From Pseudomonadota bacterium (GTDB taxonomy: Bacteria > Pseudomonadota > Gammaproteobacteria > Steroidobacterales > JBCBZW01), in the NCBI GenBank assembly GCA_039193195.1, contig JBCCWS010000023.1, positions 25,592 to 89,591 of the forward strand: 64,000 nt of DNA. Direction: 5' to 3'. The notes beneath the pieces were generated by a model, which was not told the DNA's origin, did not search any database, and was given only the letters and a program-made list of their open reading frames with translations. The translations under genes were made by a program, and so were the position numbers. This document shows, piece after piece, positions 23,851 through 33,005 of the stretch. The stretch's first letter is position 1; every line of letters begins with the position of its first letter.

Positions 23851-26526
23851 GTGACCGATCGGCTGTATCGCAAGGGGATCAGCTTCGCACCGCTCGTCTG
23901 CGCTGCGTTGGTAGCGCCCGTATCTGCGCAGGAGTCCAGCGACGGGGCTGACGAGCCTCAAGCTCAAGGTGGCGCTGCCCAGGCCACCGTGGTCGAGGAA
24001 GTTCTCGTCACAGGGCAACAGCTGGCGGGACCGCGCGTCGACCTGAAGAGCACCACCACCACCTTCGACCTGGAAGCCATTCGCGTCCTCCAACCAGGAT
24101 CGATTTACGACATCTTGGAGACGGTCCCCGGCGTCGAGCTCTCCGGCGGCCCCCGCGCCAACGGCATCTCCGTCAACATTCGCGGCTTCTCGGACAACGA
24201 GGACGTGCTGACGATCGTCGACGGCGCCGTCAAGAACTTTGAGAAGTACCGCTTCGGCGCCGTCTCACTCGAACCTGAGATGCTGCGCGAACTCACCGTC
24301 TCCCGCGGCCCCGCCAGCGCCATCCAGGGCAGCGGCGCGATCGGCGGCGTCATCGAGATGGAAACCAAGGACGCGCGCGACTTTCTCGAAGACGGTCAGC
24401 GCATCGGCGGCTTCGCCAAGCTCGGCTACGCCGACAACAACGACGAGCTGCTCACGATCGGCAGCATCTACGGCCGCCCCACGGACAGCCTCGACCTGCT
24501 GCTGAGCTACACCCGACGCGACGCCAGCGACCTTGAACTCTCGACTGGCGACACCTTGCCATTCTCCGCATCGAGCCCGGAGGCGCTACTTGCCAAGACC
24601 GAGTGGACCGGCCAGATCGCCTCCGTCGGCCTCTCCTACACGCGCACCTCCACCGAAGGACGTGAGCTCTTCGACACGGCGGCCTTCAACAACGGCGTGA
24701 ACGGTCAAGTGCTGCGCGAAACCGTGGACGATACGCTCGCCACCTACATCGACATCGACCCTGTCAGCGATCTGATCAACACGACGATCTCCGTGGCCTA
24801 CACGGACACGCGGGTGAACGAACAGGGTATCGATGCGAGCGACAACCTGACCGATCGCGTGTGGGACTACGAGTACGACATCTGGTCCACGCGCCTGCAC
24901 AACACGGCGGACTTCGCCCTACCCGGGACGGTCGGCTTGACCGTCCAGACGGGCATCCAGGCGATCCAGGAAGAGCGCACCACGGACATCACGGGCATCG
25001 ATGGCGAACCCACCGATTCGGTGCTGAGCCAACCCTCCGGTCGTACCCTGAACTGGGGCGCATACCTGCAGGGGGAACTCACCTACGGTGGCTTTACGGC
25101 CACGGCCGGCCACCGTTGGGACAACAACTCGACGGAAGTGCTCGAGCAGGAAGCGATTGATCTGCTCGCCCTGAGCGGTACGGCGCCGAAGATCGATCAG
25201 GACGCGGGACTGTTCAACTACCGCCTGGAGTACGCCTTCGATCGCGTGCCCGTGCGCCTGTTCCACAGCTACGTCGAAGCGGCTCGCTACCCGAAGATCG
25301 ACGAGTACTTCACCCAGGGCACCTTCAGCCTGTGCGTGAGGGACTCCAGCGACGCCGAACGCTTGGCCACCTCCCTCGCCGCTGACCAGCGCTCCACTCA
25401 GGAGACCATTGATGCGGCCACCGCCCTCTCGCTCGCCGAAGTCGAGTCCTTCGCCGCGGAGCAGATCGCCGAGCGCGATGCGCTCGTCGAGGCTGCCGAG
25501 TCCCAGCTGGCGCTCTTCATCGAGCAAGCCAACGCCCTGAACGAAGCCGACCCCGTGGGCTATCCAGAAGCGCAGCGCGACGCGGACATCGCCACGGCCC
25601 GGGGGCAGACCGACTCCTTCATCAACGCGGCCACGCTGACGGCAGAGCAGAACATCACCTTCTTCACCGATCAGATCAACACTGGCCTGGAGACTGACAT
25701 CGCATCCTCCCAGGCGCGCCTAGCCGGGATCTTCGCCGACGTCGGCCTCGATGACCCCAACGTCGACCTCGACGCCATCGACATCCCTACCCGCACGACC
25801 TTGCCTGAGCCCTTCCAAACGCTCCAGGTATGCGGGGAGCTGTTCCAGCCCGAGCTAGCGACTAACCGAGAGTGGGGAATCGCCTACAACAAGGCCGGCC
25901 TCTTGCGCGCCGACGACACGCTGCGCCTGAAATTTACCTACTTCCGCACGGAGGTAGACCAGGTCCTAGAGTCGCTGAACAGCAATCCTCTGGACCCGAC
26001 TAGCCAGCCCGGTGAGGAAGACACCTGGGGCTACGAGGTGGAGAGCACCTACGTCTTCGGCGGCTACCGCTTCGATCTGACCTACAACCACAGCGAAGGC
26101 GAGACCCGGCGCTTTCGCATCGTCGACAATCCAGAGGGCACCAACGCGCTGAATGACACGCAGTACGCCTTCATCACCGACGACCGTCTCGATCTTCCGG
26201 CTGATCAATTGGCGCTCACGGCGCGCTGGATTAGCAAATCGCTGCGCTGGGAGCTCGGCTTCCGCGCAACCCACCAGTTCAGCCGCGAGGCGCTGCAGCT
26301 GGTGGACGAGCAGGCCGTGCGCACGACACAGCCGTCCGTGAGCGAACTGGACATCTACGCTACCTGGCGTCCGCGCGAGCGTACGGACATCCGCTTCACG
26401 GCCAATAACGTCACTAACGCTGAATTTCTAGTGGTGGGGGGGATCACCGACGATCGTGATCTGGTGCTCGGCAATTTCAATGTCGGGCGTCTGATGCGAT
26501 TGTCGATTACTCAGTACTTCCAATAG
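23851..26526 (+). CDS. Heme-receptor-like TonB-dependent receptor with helical insert
   Basis: The 891-residue protein starts at GTG 23851, ten bases after GGAGGGG. It has a signal peptide to about residue 26, a TonB box (Glu-Glu-Val-Leu-Val-Thr-Gly), a plug with an Ile-Arg-Gly-Phe-Ser-Asp-Asn-Glu-Asp segment as in hemoglobin/heme receptors, and a barrel ending in Tyr-Phe-Gln. Where heme receptors have FRAP and NPNL around a heme-binding His, this one has Ala-Arg-Tyr-Pro-Lys-Ile-Asp-Glu-Tyr-Phe (about 478-487). A roughly 165-residue Ala/Glu/Gln-rich, predicted-helical segment then sits between Cys495 and Cys661, before Phe-Gln-Pro-Glu. The ligand may therefore differ from heme. It is flanked by VPxPA-CTERM proteins in the same direction. 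Confidence 0.85.
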   Translation: MTDRLYRKGISFAPLVCAALVAPVSAQESSDGADEPQAQGGAAQATVVEEVLVTGQQLAGPRVDLKSTTTTFDLEAIRVLQPGSIYDILETVPGVELSGGPRANGISVNIRGFSDNEDVLTIVDGAVKNFEKYRFGAVSLEPEMLRELTVSRGPASAIQGSGAIGGVIEMETKDARDFLEDGQRIGGFAKLGYADNNDELLTIGSIYGRPTDSLDLLLSYTRRDASDLELSTGDTLPFSASSPEALLAKTEWTGQIASVGLSYTRTSTEGRELFDTAAFNNGVNGQVLRETVDDTLATYIDIDPVSDLINTTISVAYTDTRVNEQGIDASDNLTDRVWDYEYDIWSTRLHNTADFALPGTVGLTVQTGIQAIQEERTTDITGIDGEPTDSVLSQPSGRTLNWGAYLQGELTYGGFTATAGHRWDNNSTEVLEQEAIDLLALSGTAPKIDQDAGLFNYRLEYAFDRVPVRLFHSYVEAARYPKIDEYFTQGTFSLCVRDSSDAERLATSLAADQRSTQETIDAATALSLAEVESFAAEQIAERDALVEAAESQLALFIEQANALNEADPVGYPEAQRDADIATARGQTDSFINAATLTAEQNITFFTDQINTGLETDIASSQARLAGIFADVGLDDPNVDLDAIDIPTRTTLPEPFQTLQVCGELFQPELATNREWGIAYNKAGLLRADDTLRLKFTYFRTEVDQVLESLNSNPLDPTSQPGEEDTWGYEVESTYVFGGYRFDLTYNHSEGETRRFRIVDNPEGTNALNDTQYAFITDDRLDLPADQLALTARWISKSLRWELGFRATHQFSREALQLVDEQAVRTTQPSVSELDIYATWRPRERTDIRFTANNVTNAEFLVVGGITDDRDLVLGNFNVGRLMRLSITQYFQ

Positions 26527-26595
26527 GGCAGTGCTGAACCCTGTGCGCGGTCGCCTGCGGGGGCGGCGGCGTGCGACAACGACAAGGACTGCAGG

Positions 26596-27351
26596 ATGCA
26601 CACCAACAGAAAACGAATGGGCGTACTAGCCGCCTTATGCCTGTCCTCGCTCTTGGGAGCCGGCGCTCACGCAGCAACCTCCACCTTCGCGCCTGACGAG
26701 GACGTCATGACTTCGGCGTTCTTCTTCGGACCGAACTACGTCCGGGGCTACGTCGGCGACGTGCGACCCGCCTTCCGCGTTGGCACGGACAATGCGTTCG
26801 GCGCTGGACCGGAGACCATCTACCTCGACTTCAGCAGCGTGGACCTTTCGTCCTTCGACAGCTCAGCGGTGCGCGCCACCCTGACCTTGCGCAGCGTGGA
26901 CGGCGGCTTCGGCGCAAACGCCGGGCCCGGCAACCCCTTCACCGTCTCCGCTCACGGGGTCGATGCTGATCCCTTTGCGCGCATCGAAGATGACACCAAC
27001 CCCGGGGGCGACATCTTCTGGTTCGATTTCTTCAGCGAGAACATTTTGCCGGCCGACGCGGCAGCCTTGAGCGTTGTCGATTGCATCGATTGCGACATCA
27101 CCTTCGACGTCACCGCTCTGATCTCCTCTTGGATCGATGCAGGGGATGCGCTGCAGTTCATTGCGCTCACCGGGAGCAACGACACGTCCGGCAACGACTT
27201 CCTTCACGGCTTCCGCAACAACTCGGACACCCTGGCGGATGAGGGCTTCACATTCCTTTCCGTCAGCGCCGTGCCCGTGCCGGCCGCGGTGTGGCTAATG
27301 CTGGGTGCCCTGGGAATCATGGTCCCCGCCGGTCGCCGCCAGCGCAGCTAA
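26596..27351 (+). CDS. VPxPA-CTERM surface-sorted protein C
   Basis: The 251-residue protein (ATG 26596, AAGGA seven bases upstream) has a signal peptide to about residue 27, an Asp/Phe-rich beta body that includes a Cys-Ile-Asp-Cys pair, and a sorting tail from about residue 226 (Val-Pro-Val-Pro-Ala-Ala-Val-Trp-Leu, helix, Arg-Arg-Gln-Arg). It is not an obvious paralog of the other two sorted proteins. It lies 69 bases after the TonB receptor and is followed by a strong terminator, so it closes this operon. A role in capturing or presenting the receptor's ligand is inferred from position only. Confidence 0.8.
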   Translation: MHTNRKRMGVLAALCLSSLLGAGAHAATSTFAPDEDVMTSAFFFGPNYVRGYVGDVRPAFRVGTDNAFGAGPETIYLDFSSVDLSSFDSSAVRATLTLRSVDGGFGANAGPGNPFTVSAHGVDADPFARIEDDTNPGGDIFWFDFFSENILPADAAALSVVDCIDCDITFDVTALISSWIDAGDALQFIALTGSNDTSGNDFLHGFRNNSDTLADEGFTFLSVSAVPVPAAVWLMLGALGIMVPAGRRQRS

Positions 27352-27397
27352 GGGGTAAACGACAACTCGGCGCAGCCCTGATCGCTGTGCCACCTGA

Positions 27398-27428
27398 GCG
27401 GCCCGCAAGCCTCCCGCTTGCGGGCCGC
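27398..27428 (+). terminator. Strong terminator hairpin
   Basis: A perfect 13-bp stem (GCGGCCCGCAAGC with its complement) closes a 5-base loop, followed by a T-containing stretch. It separates the TonB/sorted-protein operon from the RND genes. Confidence 0.8.
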
Positions 27429-27632
27429 TTGCGTTTCCATCGTGCGCCTTGACCGCTCCTGATATGCGATGATGGGCGCGATGGCGGACGCAGCCCTCGG
27501 CATATTCCCGGCAGCAACACCGCGGGGCGCGCACGCCGCCCAGGGCGCTCGCGTGAATGACCTCTTCGACCTGTGAGCCTCCATCACGAAGACTCATGAC
27601 GCACACCGCAGCCGGGGGGGGGCTCGCCTCCA

Positions 27633-28733
27633 ATGTCAGGGACGATCAGCGCCGCCACACGCTTGCCGCGCCTTTGCGCCGCAGGCCTATGCCTCTTTCT
27701 TTTGCCCTTCTCCGCCCGAGCGCAAACCAACGTCGATGTCGTGTCGGCCGCGCCCTCAGCGATCGACGAGGTCTTCGAGCTAAGCGGCACGCTCACCGCG
27801 CGCCACCAGGCGCGTCTGTCCCCGCTCGTGGACGGCCTGGTGGAGTCCTTGGCCGTTGACGCCGGCCACGAAGTCGCCCCCGGCGCACCACTGCTACGCC
27901 TCGACGCGACGCTCGCCAAGGCGGCGCAACGCCGCGCTCGCGCGACCCGCGCGCAGGTACAAGCGGCATACGACGAAGCCGTCAGGCGCGTGGAGGAAGC
28001 GCGCCGCCTGGTGGCCGAACGCCACCTACCGCAGACCGAGCTCGACACGCGCCTCGCCCTGATGGTGCAGGCCGAAGCGGCCGTGGGGGTGGCTGAAGCG
28101 GGCCTTCGCGAACAGGACGAACTCGTCGCCCGACACGCGCTCACGGCGCCCTTCGCCGGCGTGATTACCGCGCGTAATACGGACATCGGGGAGTGGGTCG
28201 CTCGCGGCGACAGCGTGCTGGAACTCACCTCCCTGCGCGGCGTGCGCCTCGACGTGCAAGCCCCACAGGAGCGCTACGACGACCTGCGCGGCGACACGGT
28301 AGTAGAGATCATCCCGGACGCCGCGCCGCGCACCGCGCTAGCTGCCGAGATCACCGTGCGCCTGCCGGTAGGCGGTGGCTCCGGGGCCCGTACCTTTCTG
28401 GTCCGCCTGCAACCCGTCGACGAAAGCGTTCGCTTGCTGCCAGGCACCTCAGCGATCGCCCGCTTCCACCTAGCAGGCGATGTTGCCGACGCCGTGCAGA
28501 TCCCCCGCGACGCCCTCATCCGCCACCCCGACGGCGGCTACAGCGTGTTCGTGATCGCCGATAGTAACGATGGGCTCACTGCCGAACGTCGCCGCGTCAC
28601 CCTGGGCCGCAGCGCAGGCGAGCAGGTGCAGGTTCTGAGCGGTGTAAACCCGCAAGAGCGCGTGGTTACCCGCGGCAACGAGGTATTGCGCGAAGGCGAA
28701 CGGGTGCGCATCAGCTCGCGCACCTTGCGCTGA
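27633..28733 (+). CDS. RND efflux periplasmic adaptor (membrane fusion protein)
   Basis: The 366-residue protein has a signal peptide to about residue 31, then a lipoyl/barrel-sandwich half (Ser-Pro-Leu-Val-Asp-Gly-Leu-Val), an alpha-hairpin of Ala/Arg/Glu-rich heptads (about 90-165), the second lipoyl half (Thr-Ala-Pro-Phe-Ala-Gly-Val-Ile) and a beta-barrel and membrane-proximal domain. This is the HlyD/AcrA/MdtA architecture. It pairs with the RND pump 13 bases downstream. No outer-membrane channel gene is linked. The start is the first ATG of the frame with a good signal peptide; the ribosome-binding site is a G-run rather than a canonical one. Confidence 0.85.
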   Translation: MSGTISAATRLPRLCAAGLCLFLLPFSARAQTNVDVVSAAPSAIDEVFELSGTLTARHQARLSPLVDGLVESLAVDAGHEVAPGAPLLRLDATLAKAAQRRARATRAQVQAAYDEAVRRVEEARRLVAERHLPQTELDTRLALMVQAEAAVGVAEAGLREQDELVARHALTAPFAGVITARNTDIGEWVARGDSVLELTSLRGVRLDVQAPQERYDDLRGDTVVEIIPDAAPRTALAAEITVRLPVGGGSGARTFLVRLQPVDESVRLLPGTSAIARFHLAGDVADAVQIPRDALIRHPDGGYSVFVIADSNDGLTAERRRVTLGRSAGEQVQVLSGVNPQERVVTRGNEVLREGERVRISSRTLR

Positions 28734-28746
28734 GGGCTCGCGCGCG

Positions 28747-31700
28747 ATGCTGAACTTCATCCTGACCCGCAGCACGCTGACCACGGTCCTCGCGCTCATC
28801 GTTTGCGTCCTTGGCATCACCGCGGCCCTGCGCATCCCCGTACAGATGATCCCCGATCTGGAGGTGCGCACGATCAGCGTGGTCACTAACTGGCCGGGCG
28901 CCACGCCCCAGGACGTCGAGAAGGAGATCCTAATCGAGCAAGAGCGCTACCTGCGCTCCCTCGCCAACTTAACGCGCATGGTCTCCTACGCCGACACGGG
29001 CGAGGCCAACATCGAGCTAGAGTTTCCTTTCGGTATCGACGTCAACGAAGCGTTGATCCGCACCAGCAACGCCCTGTCCCAGGTCTCCAGCTATCCGGAG
29101 AACGTCGACCCGCCGCGCCTGTACAGCAGCTCCTTCTCGGAAAACGCGTTCATGTACTTCGCAGTGGCCCCGCTCCCCGGCAACCCGCTGCAGATCGACA
29201 TGGACCTAGTGCGCGACTTCGTCGACGATAACGTGCGCCCCGAGATGGAGCGGGTGGAGGGCGTGTCTCAAGTGCGCCTGGGCGGCGGGGCGGACCGCCA
29301 GGTGCGCATCGAAGTGGATACGGCGCGCCTCGCTCAACGAGGTATCTCCCTTGCTGAGCTGCGCGATGCGATTCGCGCCCGCAACACCGACTCCTCGGCC
29401 GGCGACATCGACAGCGGCAAGCGGCGCTTTCTCGTGCGCACCCTGGGCCGCTTCGAGGGCGTCGACGAGCTGAGTGACATGGTGCTGGAGCGTCGTGGGG
29501 ATGCGGTGGTGCGCTTAGGGGACGTGGCCAAGGTCACGCTGGATCACTTCGAGCTGCGCGATGTCTCCTTCGTCGACGGCTCGCCGCGCCTGAGCCTCTC
29601 CGTCAACCGCGAAGCCGGCGCCAATGTCATCAAGATCAAGGACGCGATGCTGCCCCTGGTCGAGCAGCTCAACGCCCACCTGCTCTCGCCCAACGGCTTA
29701 CAAATCGGGTTATTCAGCGACGACGTGCGCTACGTGCAGGCGTCCATCCGCAACGTCTGGACCAACCTGATGATCGGCGCCGCCCTCGCCATCGGCATCA
29801 TGCTGGTGTTCTTCCGCTCGGCGCGCGCCACGCTCATCGCCACGATCGGCTTGCCGATCTGTACGGTGGCCGCATTCCTCGGCCTGCTGCTGTTTGGCCG
29901 CACGATCAACGTGATCTCCCTCGCCGGCGTCGCCTTCGCCATTGGCATGACCGTCGACAACACCATCGTGGTGCTCGAGTCCATAGAGCAGGCCCGGCGC
30001 CGCGGCCTCGATCGCTTTGCTGCTGCCCTCGAAGGCACGCGCGAGGTGTGGAGCGCGGTGGTGGCGTCGACCTTCACCACGGTACTCGTGTTCGTGCCGA
30101 TCCTGTTCGTGCAGGAAGAGGCGGGGCAGCTGTACTCGGACATCGCGATTGCGATCGCCTCCTCGATCCTCGCCAGCATGCTGGTGGCGATCGGCGTGAT
30201 TCCCGCCATCGCGGCGCGCGTCGGGCTGGGCGTGAGCGATAGCGGTGGCAGCGCGTACGTCCCACGACCGGCCAAGGCGTTCTTGGGGCTAAGCGATTGG
30301 CTCACGGGCACCCGCGCGCGCAGCTTGGCATGCCTGCTCGTCACAGCGCTTGCCACCGTGCTGATCGGCCGTTGGCTCACGCCGCCGGCCGAGTACCTAC
30401 CCGAAGGCGAGGAGCCTAAGGCGTTCAGTCGCATGATCGCACCGCCAGGCTACAACCTCACGGAGATGACGCGCATCGGCGATGAGCTGCGCACGCTTCT
30501 CGACCCAACGGTGGACGCTTCGCGCGATGCCTTTCTGGCCGGCGAGTCCACGATTCCACCGTTGCGCGGGTATTCGCTGTGGATCTCCCCAGGCAGCATC
30601 AGCGTGATGAGCGAGCCGGTGGACGGACGCGACATCGAGGCCATGATGTCTGGGCTCACGGACCTGTTTCGCACCTACCCAGGTATGCGCGCATTCTCCG
30701 CCCGCGGATCGATCATCTCGAGTAACGACGGCGGCTCGCGCGCCGTCGCCCTCGACATCTCGGGGGCGGAGATGGCGGCGCTCTACGACACGGCCCAGGC
30801 GGCGATCGAGCGTGCCCAAATGCTGTTCGAGACCCCGCAGATCGACTCAGACCCGTCTTCCCTATCCCTAGATCAGCCCCTCATCCAGGTGCGACCGCGG
30901 TGGGAACTGCTGGCGGAGGTTGGTTTCAGCGCGCGGGACTTCGGCTTTGCCGTCTCCGCCCTCTCCGACGGTGCCTTCGTCGATGAGTTCCTCCTCGAGG
31001 ATGACCAGGTGGATATCTACCTGTTCAGCGGGGCAGGCTCGAAGCAAACGCTGACCGACTTGCAGAACCAGCCCGTGCTGACGCCGAGCGGCAGCGTGGT
31101 GCCGCTGTCCGCCCTGGCCGACGTGGTGGAGAGCGTGGACAGCGATTCCCTGCGCCGAGTGAACGGCCGACGCACCGTTTCGCTCTACATCATCCCTCCG
31201 CGCGCCGTTGCGCTCGAAAGTGCCGTCGAGCGCGTACGCACAGAGTTGCTACCCGCCCTGCGGGCGGCAGGCGAGGTAGGGGAAGGAGTGAGCATCACGA
31301 TCACGGGCGCGGCGGACCAGCTGGATGCAACTCGCGAGGCGCTGAGCGGCAACTTCCTCATAGCGATCGTGCTCTGCTACCTGTTGCTGGTGGCGATCTT
31401 CTCGCACTGGGGCTACCCCGTGCTGATCCTGATCACGGTGCCTATCGGACTGGTGGGCGGGCTGATCGGACTCGCCCTGCTGAACGGCACCGGCGCGGCA
31501 CTGGCATTAGCCGGGGTCGCGGCAGTGTCCCAGCCACTTGATATGATCACCATGCTCGGGTTTTTGATTCTGCTCGGTGCCGTGGTGAACAACCCGATCT
31601 TGGTGGTCGATCGGGCGAGGCAGAACCTGCGTGCGGGGCAAGCGCTCGGGGATGCGGTGCGCGGAGCCGTCCACAGCAGGCTGCGTCCCGTCCTGATGTC

Positions 31701-31914
31701 AACGCTGACAACCACCTTTGGCCTAGCGCCATTGGTCCTGATCCCTGGCGCCGGGACGGAGCTTTACCGGGGTGTTGGGGTGATCGTGCTTGGTGGGCTG
31801 CTGTGCTCGACGGTCGTTACCCTGCTGTTCCTACCGAGCTTGTTGATGGTGGTGTTGCGGAGCCGCCAGCACGAACCCGCGCCCTCTGTTGCGGAGGGCT
31901 CGCTAGAGACGTAG
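28747..31914 (+). CDS. RND-family inner-membrane efflux transporter
   Basis: At 1,055 residues this is full length for the AcrB/MdtB superfamily. The first helix lies at the N-terminus, followed by a porter domain with the Pro-Val-Gln-Met-Ile-Pro-Asp-Leu-Glu segment. A helix carries Gly-Met-Thr-Val-Asp-Asn-Thr-Ile-Val-Val-Leu-Glu, the position of the family's proton-relay acidic residues. A second porter and helix set follows, repeating the architecture. GAGGGC precedes the ATG by seven bases. It forms a tripartite pump with the preceding adaptor and an outer-membrane channel encoded elsewhere. The substrate cannot be told; the sequence group resembles the proton-driven multidrug (HAE) pumps more than heavy-metal pumps. 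Confidence 0.88.
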   Translation: MLNFILTRSTLTTVLALIVCVLGITAALRIPVQMIPDLEVRTISVVTNWPGATPQDVEKEILIEQERYLRSLANLTRMVSYADTGEANIELEFPFGIDVNEALIRTSNALSQVSSYPENVDPPRLYSSSFSENAFMYFAVAPLPGNPLQIDMDLVRDFVDDNVRPEMERVEGVSQVRLGGGADRQVRIEVDTARLAQRGISLAELRDAIRARNTDSSAGDIDSGKRRFLVRTLGRFEGVDELSDMVLERRGDAVVRLGDVAKVTLDHFELRDVSFVDGSPRLSLSVNREAGANVIKIKDAMLPLVEQLNAHLLSPNGLQIGLFSDDVRYVQASIRNVWTNLMIGAALAIGIMLVFFRSARATLIATIGLPICTVAAFLGLLLFGRTINVISLAGVAFAIGMTVDNTIVVLESIEQARRRGLDRFAAALEGTREVWSAVVASTFTTVLVFVPILFVQEEAGQLYSDIAIAIASSILASMLVAIGVIPAIAARVGLGVSDSGGSAYVPRPAKAFLGLSDWLTGTRARSLACLLVTALATVLIGRWLTPPAEYLPEGEEPKAFSRMIAPPGYNLTEMTRIGDELRTLLDPTVDASRDAFLAGESTIPPLRGYSLWISPGSISVMSEPVDGRDIEAMMSGLTDLFRTYPGMRAFSARGSIISSNDGGSRAVALDISGAEMAALYDTAQAAIERAQMLFETPQIDSDPSSLSLDQPLIQVRPRWELLAEVGFSARDFGFAVSALSDGAFVDEFLLEDDQVDIYLFSGAGSKQTLTDLQNQPVLTPSGSVVPLSALADVVESVDSDSLRRVNGRRTVSLYIIPPRAVALESAVERVRTELLPALRAAGEVGEGVSITITGAADQLDATREALSGNFLIAIVLCYLLLVAIFSHWGYPVLILITVPIGLVGGLIGLALLNGTGAALALAGVAAVSQPLDMITMLGFLILLGAVVNNPILVVDRARQNLRAGQALGDAVRGAVHSRLRPVLMSTLTTTFGLAPLVLIPGAGTELYRGVGVIVLGGLLCSTVVTLLFLPSLLMVVLRSRQHEPAPSVAEGSLET

Positions 31915-32036
31915 CCGCACACGCGATTCCCCGAGGCGGGCGACCGAGCAAGGCCTAAAGCACCCGCTCTGCGAACCTGTCACCGTTGTCGTACCATTGC
32001 CACGGTGACGCACTCGCTCAGCCAGGAGTCCTTCGC

Positions 32037-33005
32037 TTGTCGTTGCCCGCCCGCCTCTGGCAATACGCCAGCGAGCGTTTCCCGCCTCTGCGTAACGGAT
32101 TGCTGATCGCTGCGTTCGCTGGCGCTGGCGTTGCCATCGGTCATCTCTGCAACCACACCCGTGGCGTGGCACAGCAAGCGGATGGGTTCCCGTTCGCCGC
32201 CGCACCGACCAGCGCGCTGATCATTACCGCCTTCGTGACAGTGTTCGCGCTGTTTCTGCAGCTTCGCGTCGCAGATGAACACAAAGACGTCGAGACCGAC
32301 GCCGCCCATCGGCCCGAACGACCTGTCCCGCGCGGCCTCGTGTCGCTCGCCGAGCTGACCGGGTTGAGTGTTGGCGCCGGGGTCATCGCACTTGGGCTGA
32401 CGGCGCTGCTAGCACCGCGACATGCCGTCATCATGCTCGCCATCGTCTGGGTGTGGATGGCCCTCATGCGCCGCGAGTTCTTCGTGTCGACCTGGCTGGA
32501 GGCGCGCCCGATCGCCTACCTCGTCTCTCACATGCTGATCATGCCGCTCATTGCTGCCTACGGCGTCTCTGTCGGCTTCGCCACCTGGGACGCCCACCAG
32601 ATCCTCGTGGCCCGTCCATTCGCCGTGTTCCTCACCCTCTCCCTACTGCAGGGCGTCGTGCTCGAGGTCGCGCGCAAGTGCTGGGCGCCGGAGTCTGAGC
32701 GGACGGGTGTGGAAACCTATTCGTCGCGCTGGGGGTCAACGATGGCTGGAAGCGTCGTCGCAGCCAGCATTCTGGCGAGTGGTATCTTGACCGCGATGAT
32801 CGTCAGCGCATTTGATGTAGGCGTCCCAGCTCAAGGGGCCGTACTCGCAGCGAGCATCGGCGCTGGCGGCGTCGTGCTGCGCTATGTGAAGCGCCCTTCC
32901 GTATCCACTGCGAAACACCTAGAGCTGGCGAGCGGACTAGTCGTGCTCATCAACTATTCCCTGCTGGCGTTCCTGCCACTCATGCTGCAGGTACGGATAG
33001 CGTGA
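32037..33005 (+). CDS. UbiA-family membrane prenyltransferase-like enzyme
   Basis: About 322 residues from TTG 32037, chosen because AGGAG ends eight bases upstream. Eight or nine hydrophobic helices are separated by two conserved polar segments. One is Arg-Val-Ala-Asp-Glu-His-Lys-Asp-x-x-x-Asp with a following Arg-Pro-x-Arg-Pro-Val-Pro-Arg-Gly; the other is Ala-Arg-Lys-x-x-Ala-Pro-Glu-x-Glu-Arg-x-Gly-Val-Glu-Thr-Tyr. These match the Mg-diphosphate-binding motifs of a UbiA subfamily. UbiA enzymes transfer a prenyl (or similar) group from a diphosphate to an acceptor. It is the first gene of a six-gene operon and overlaps the next by four bases (GTGA). Donor and acceptor are unknown. Confidence 0.75.
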   Translation: MSLPARLWQYASERFPPLRNGLLIAAFAGAGVAIGHLCNHTRGVAQQADGFPFAAAPTSALIITAFVTVFALFLQLRVADEHKDVETDAAHRPERPVPRGLVSLAELTGLSVGAGVIALGLTALLAPRHAVIMLAIVWVWMALMRREFFVSTWLEARPIAYLVSHMLIMPLIAAYGVSVGFATWDAHQILVARPFAVFLTLSLLQGVVLEVARKCWAPESERTGVETYSSRWGSTMAGSVVAASILASGILTAMIVSAFDVGVPAQGAVLAASIGAGGVVLRYVKRPSVSTAKHLELASGLVVLINYSLLAFLPLMLQVRIA

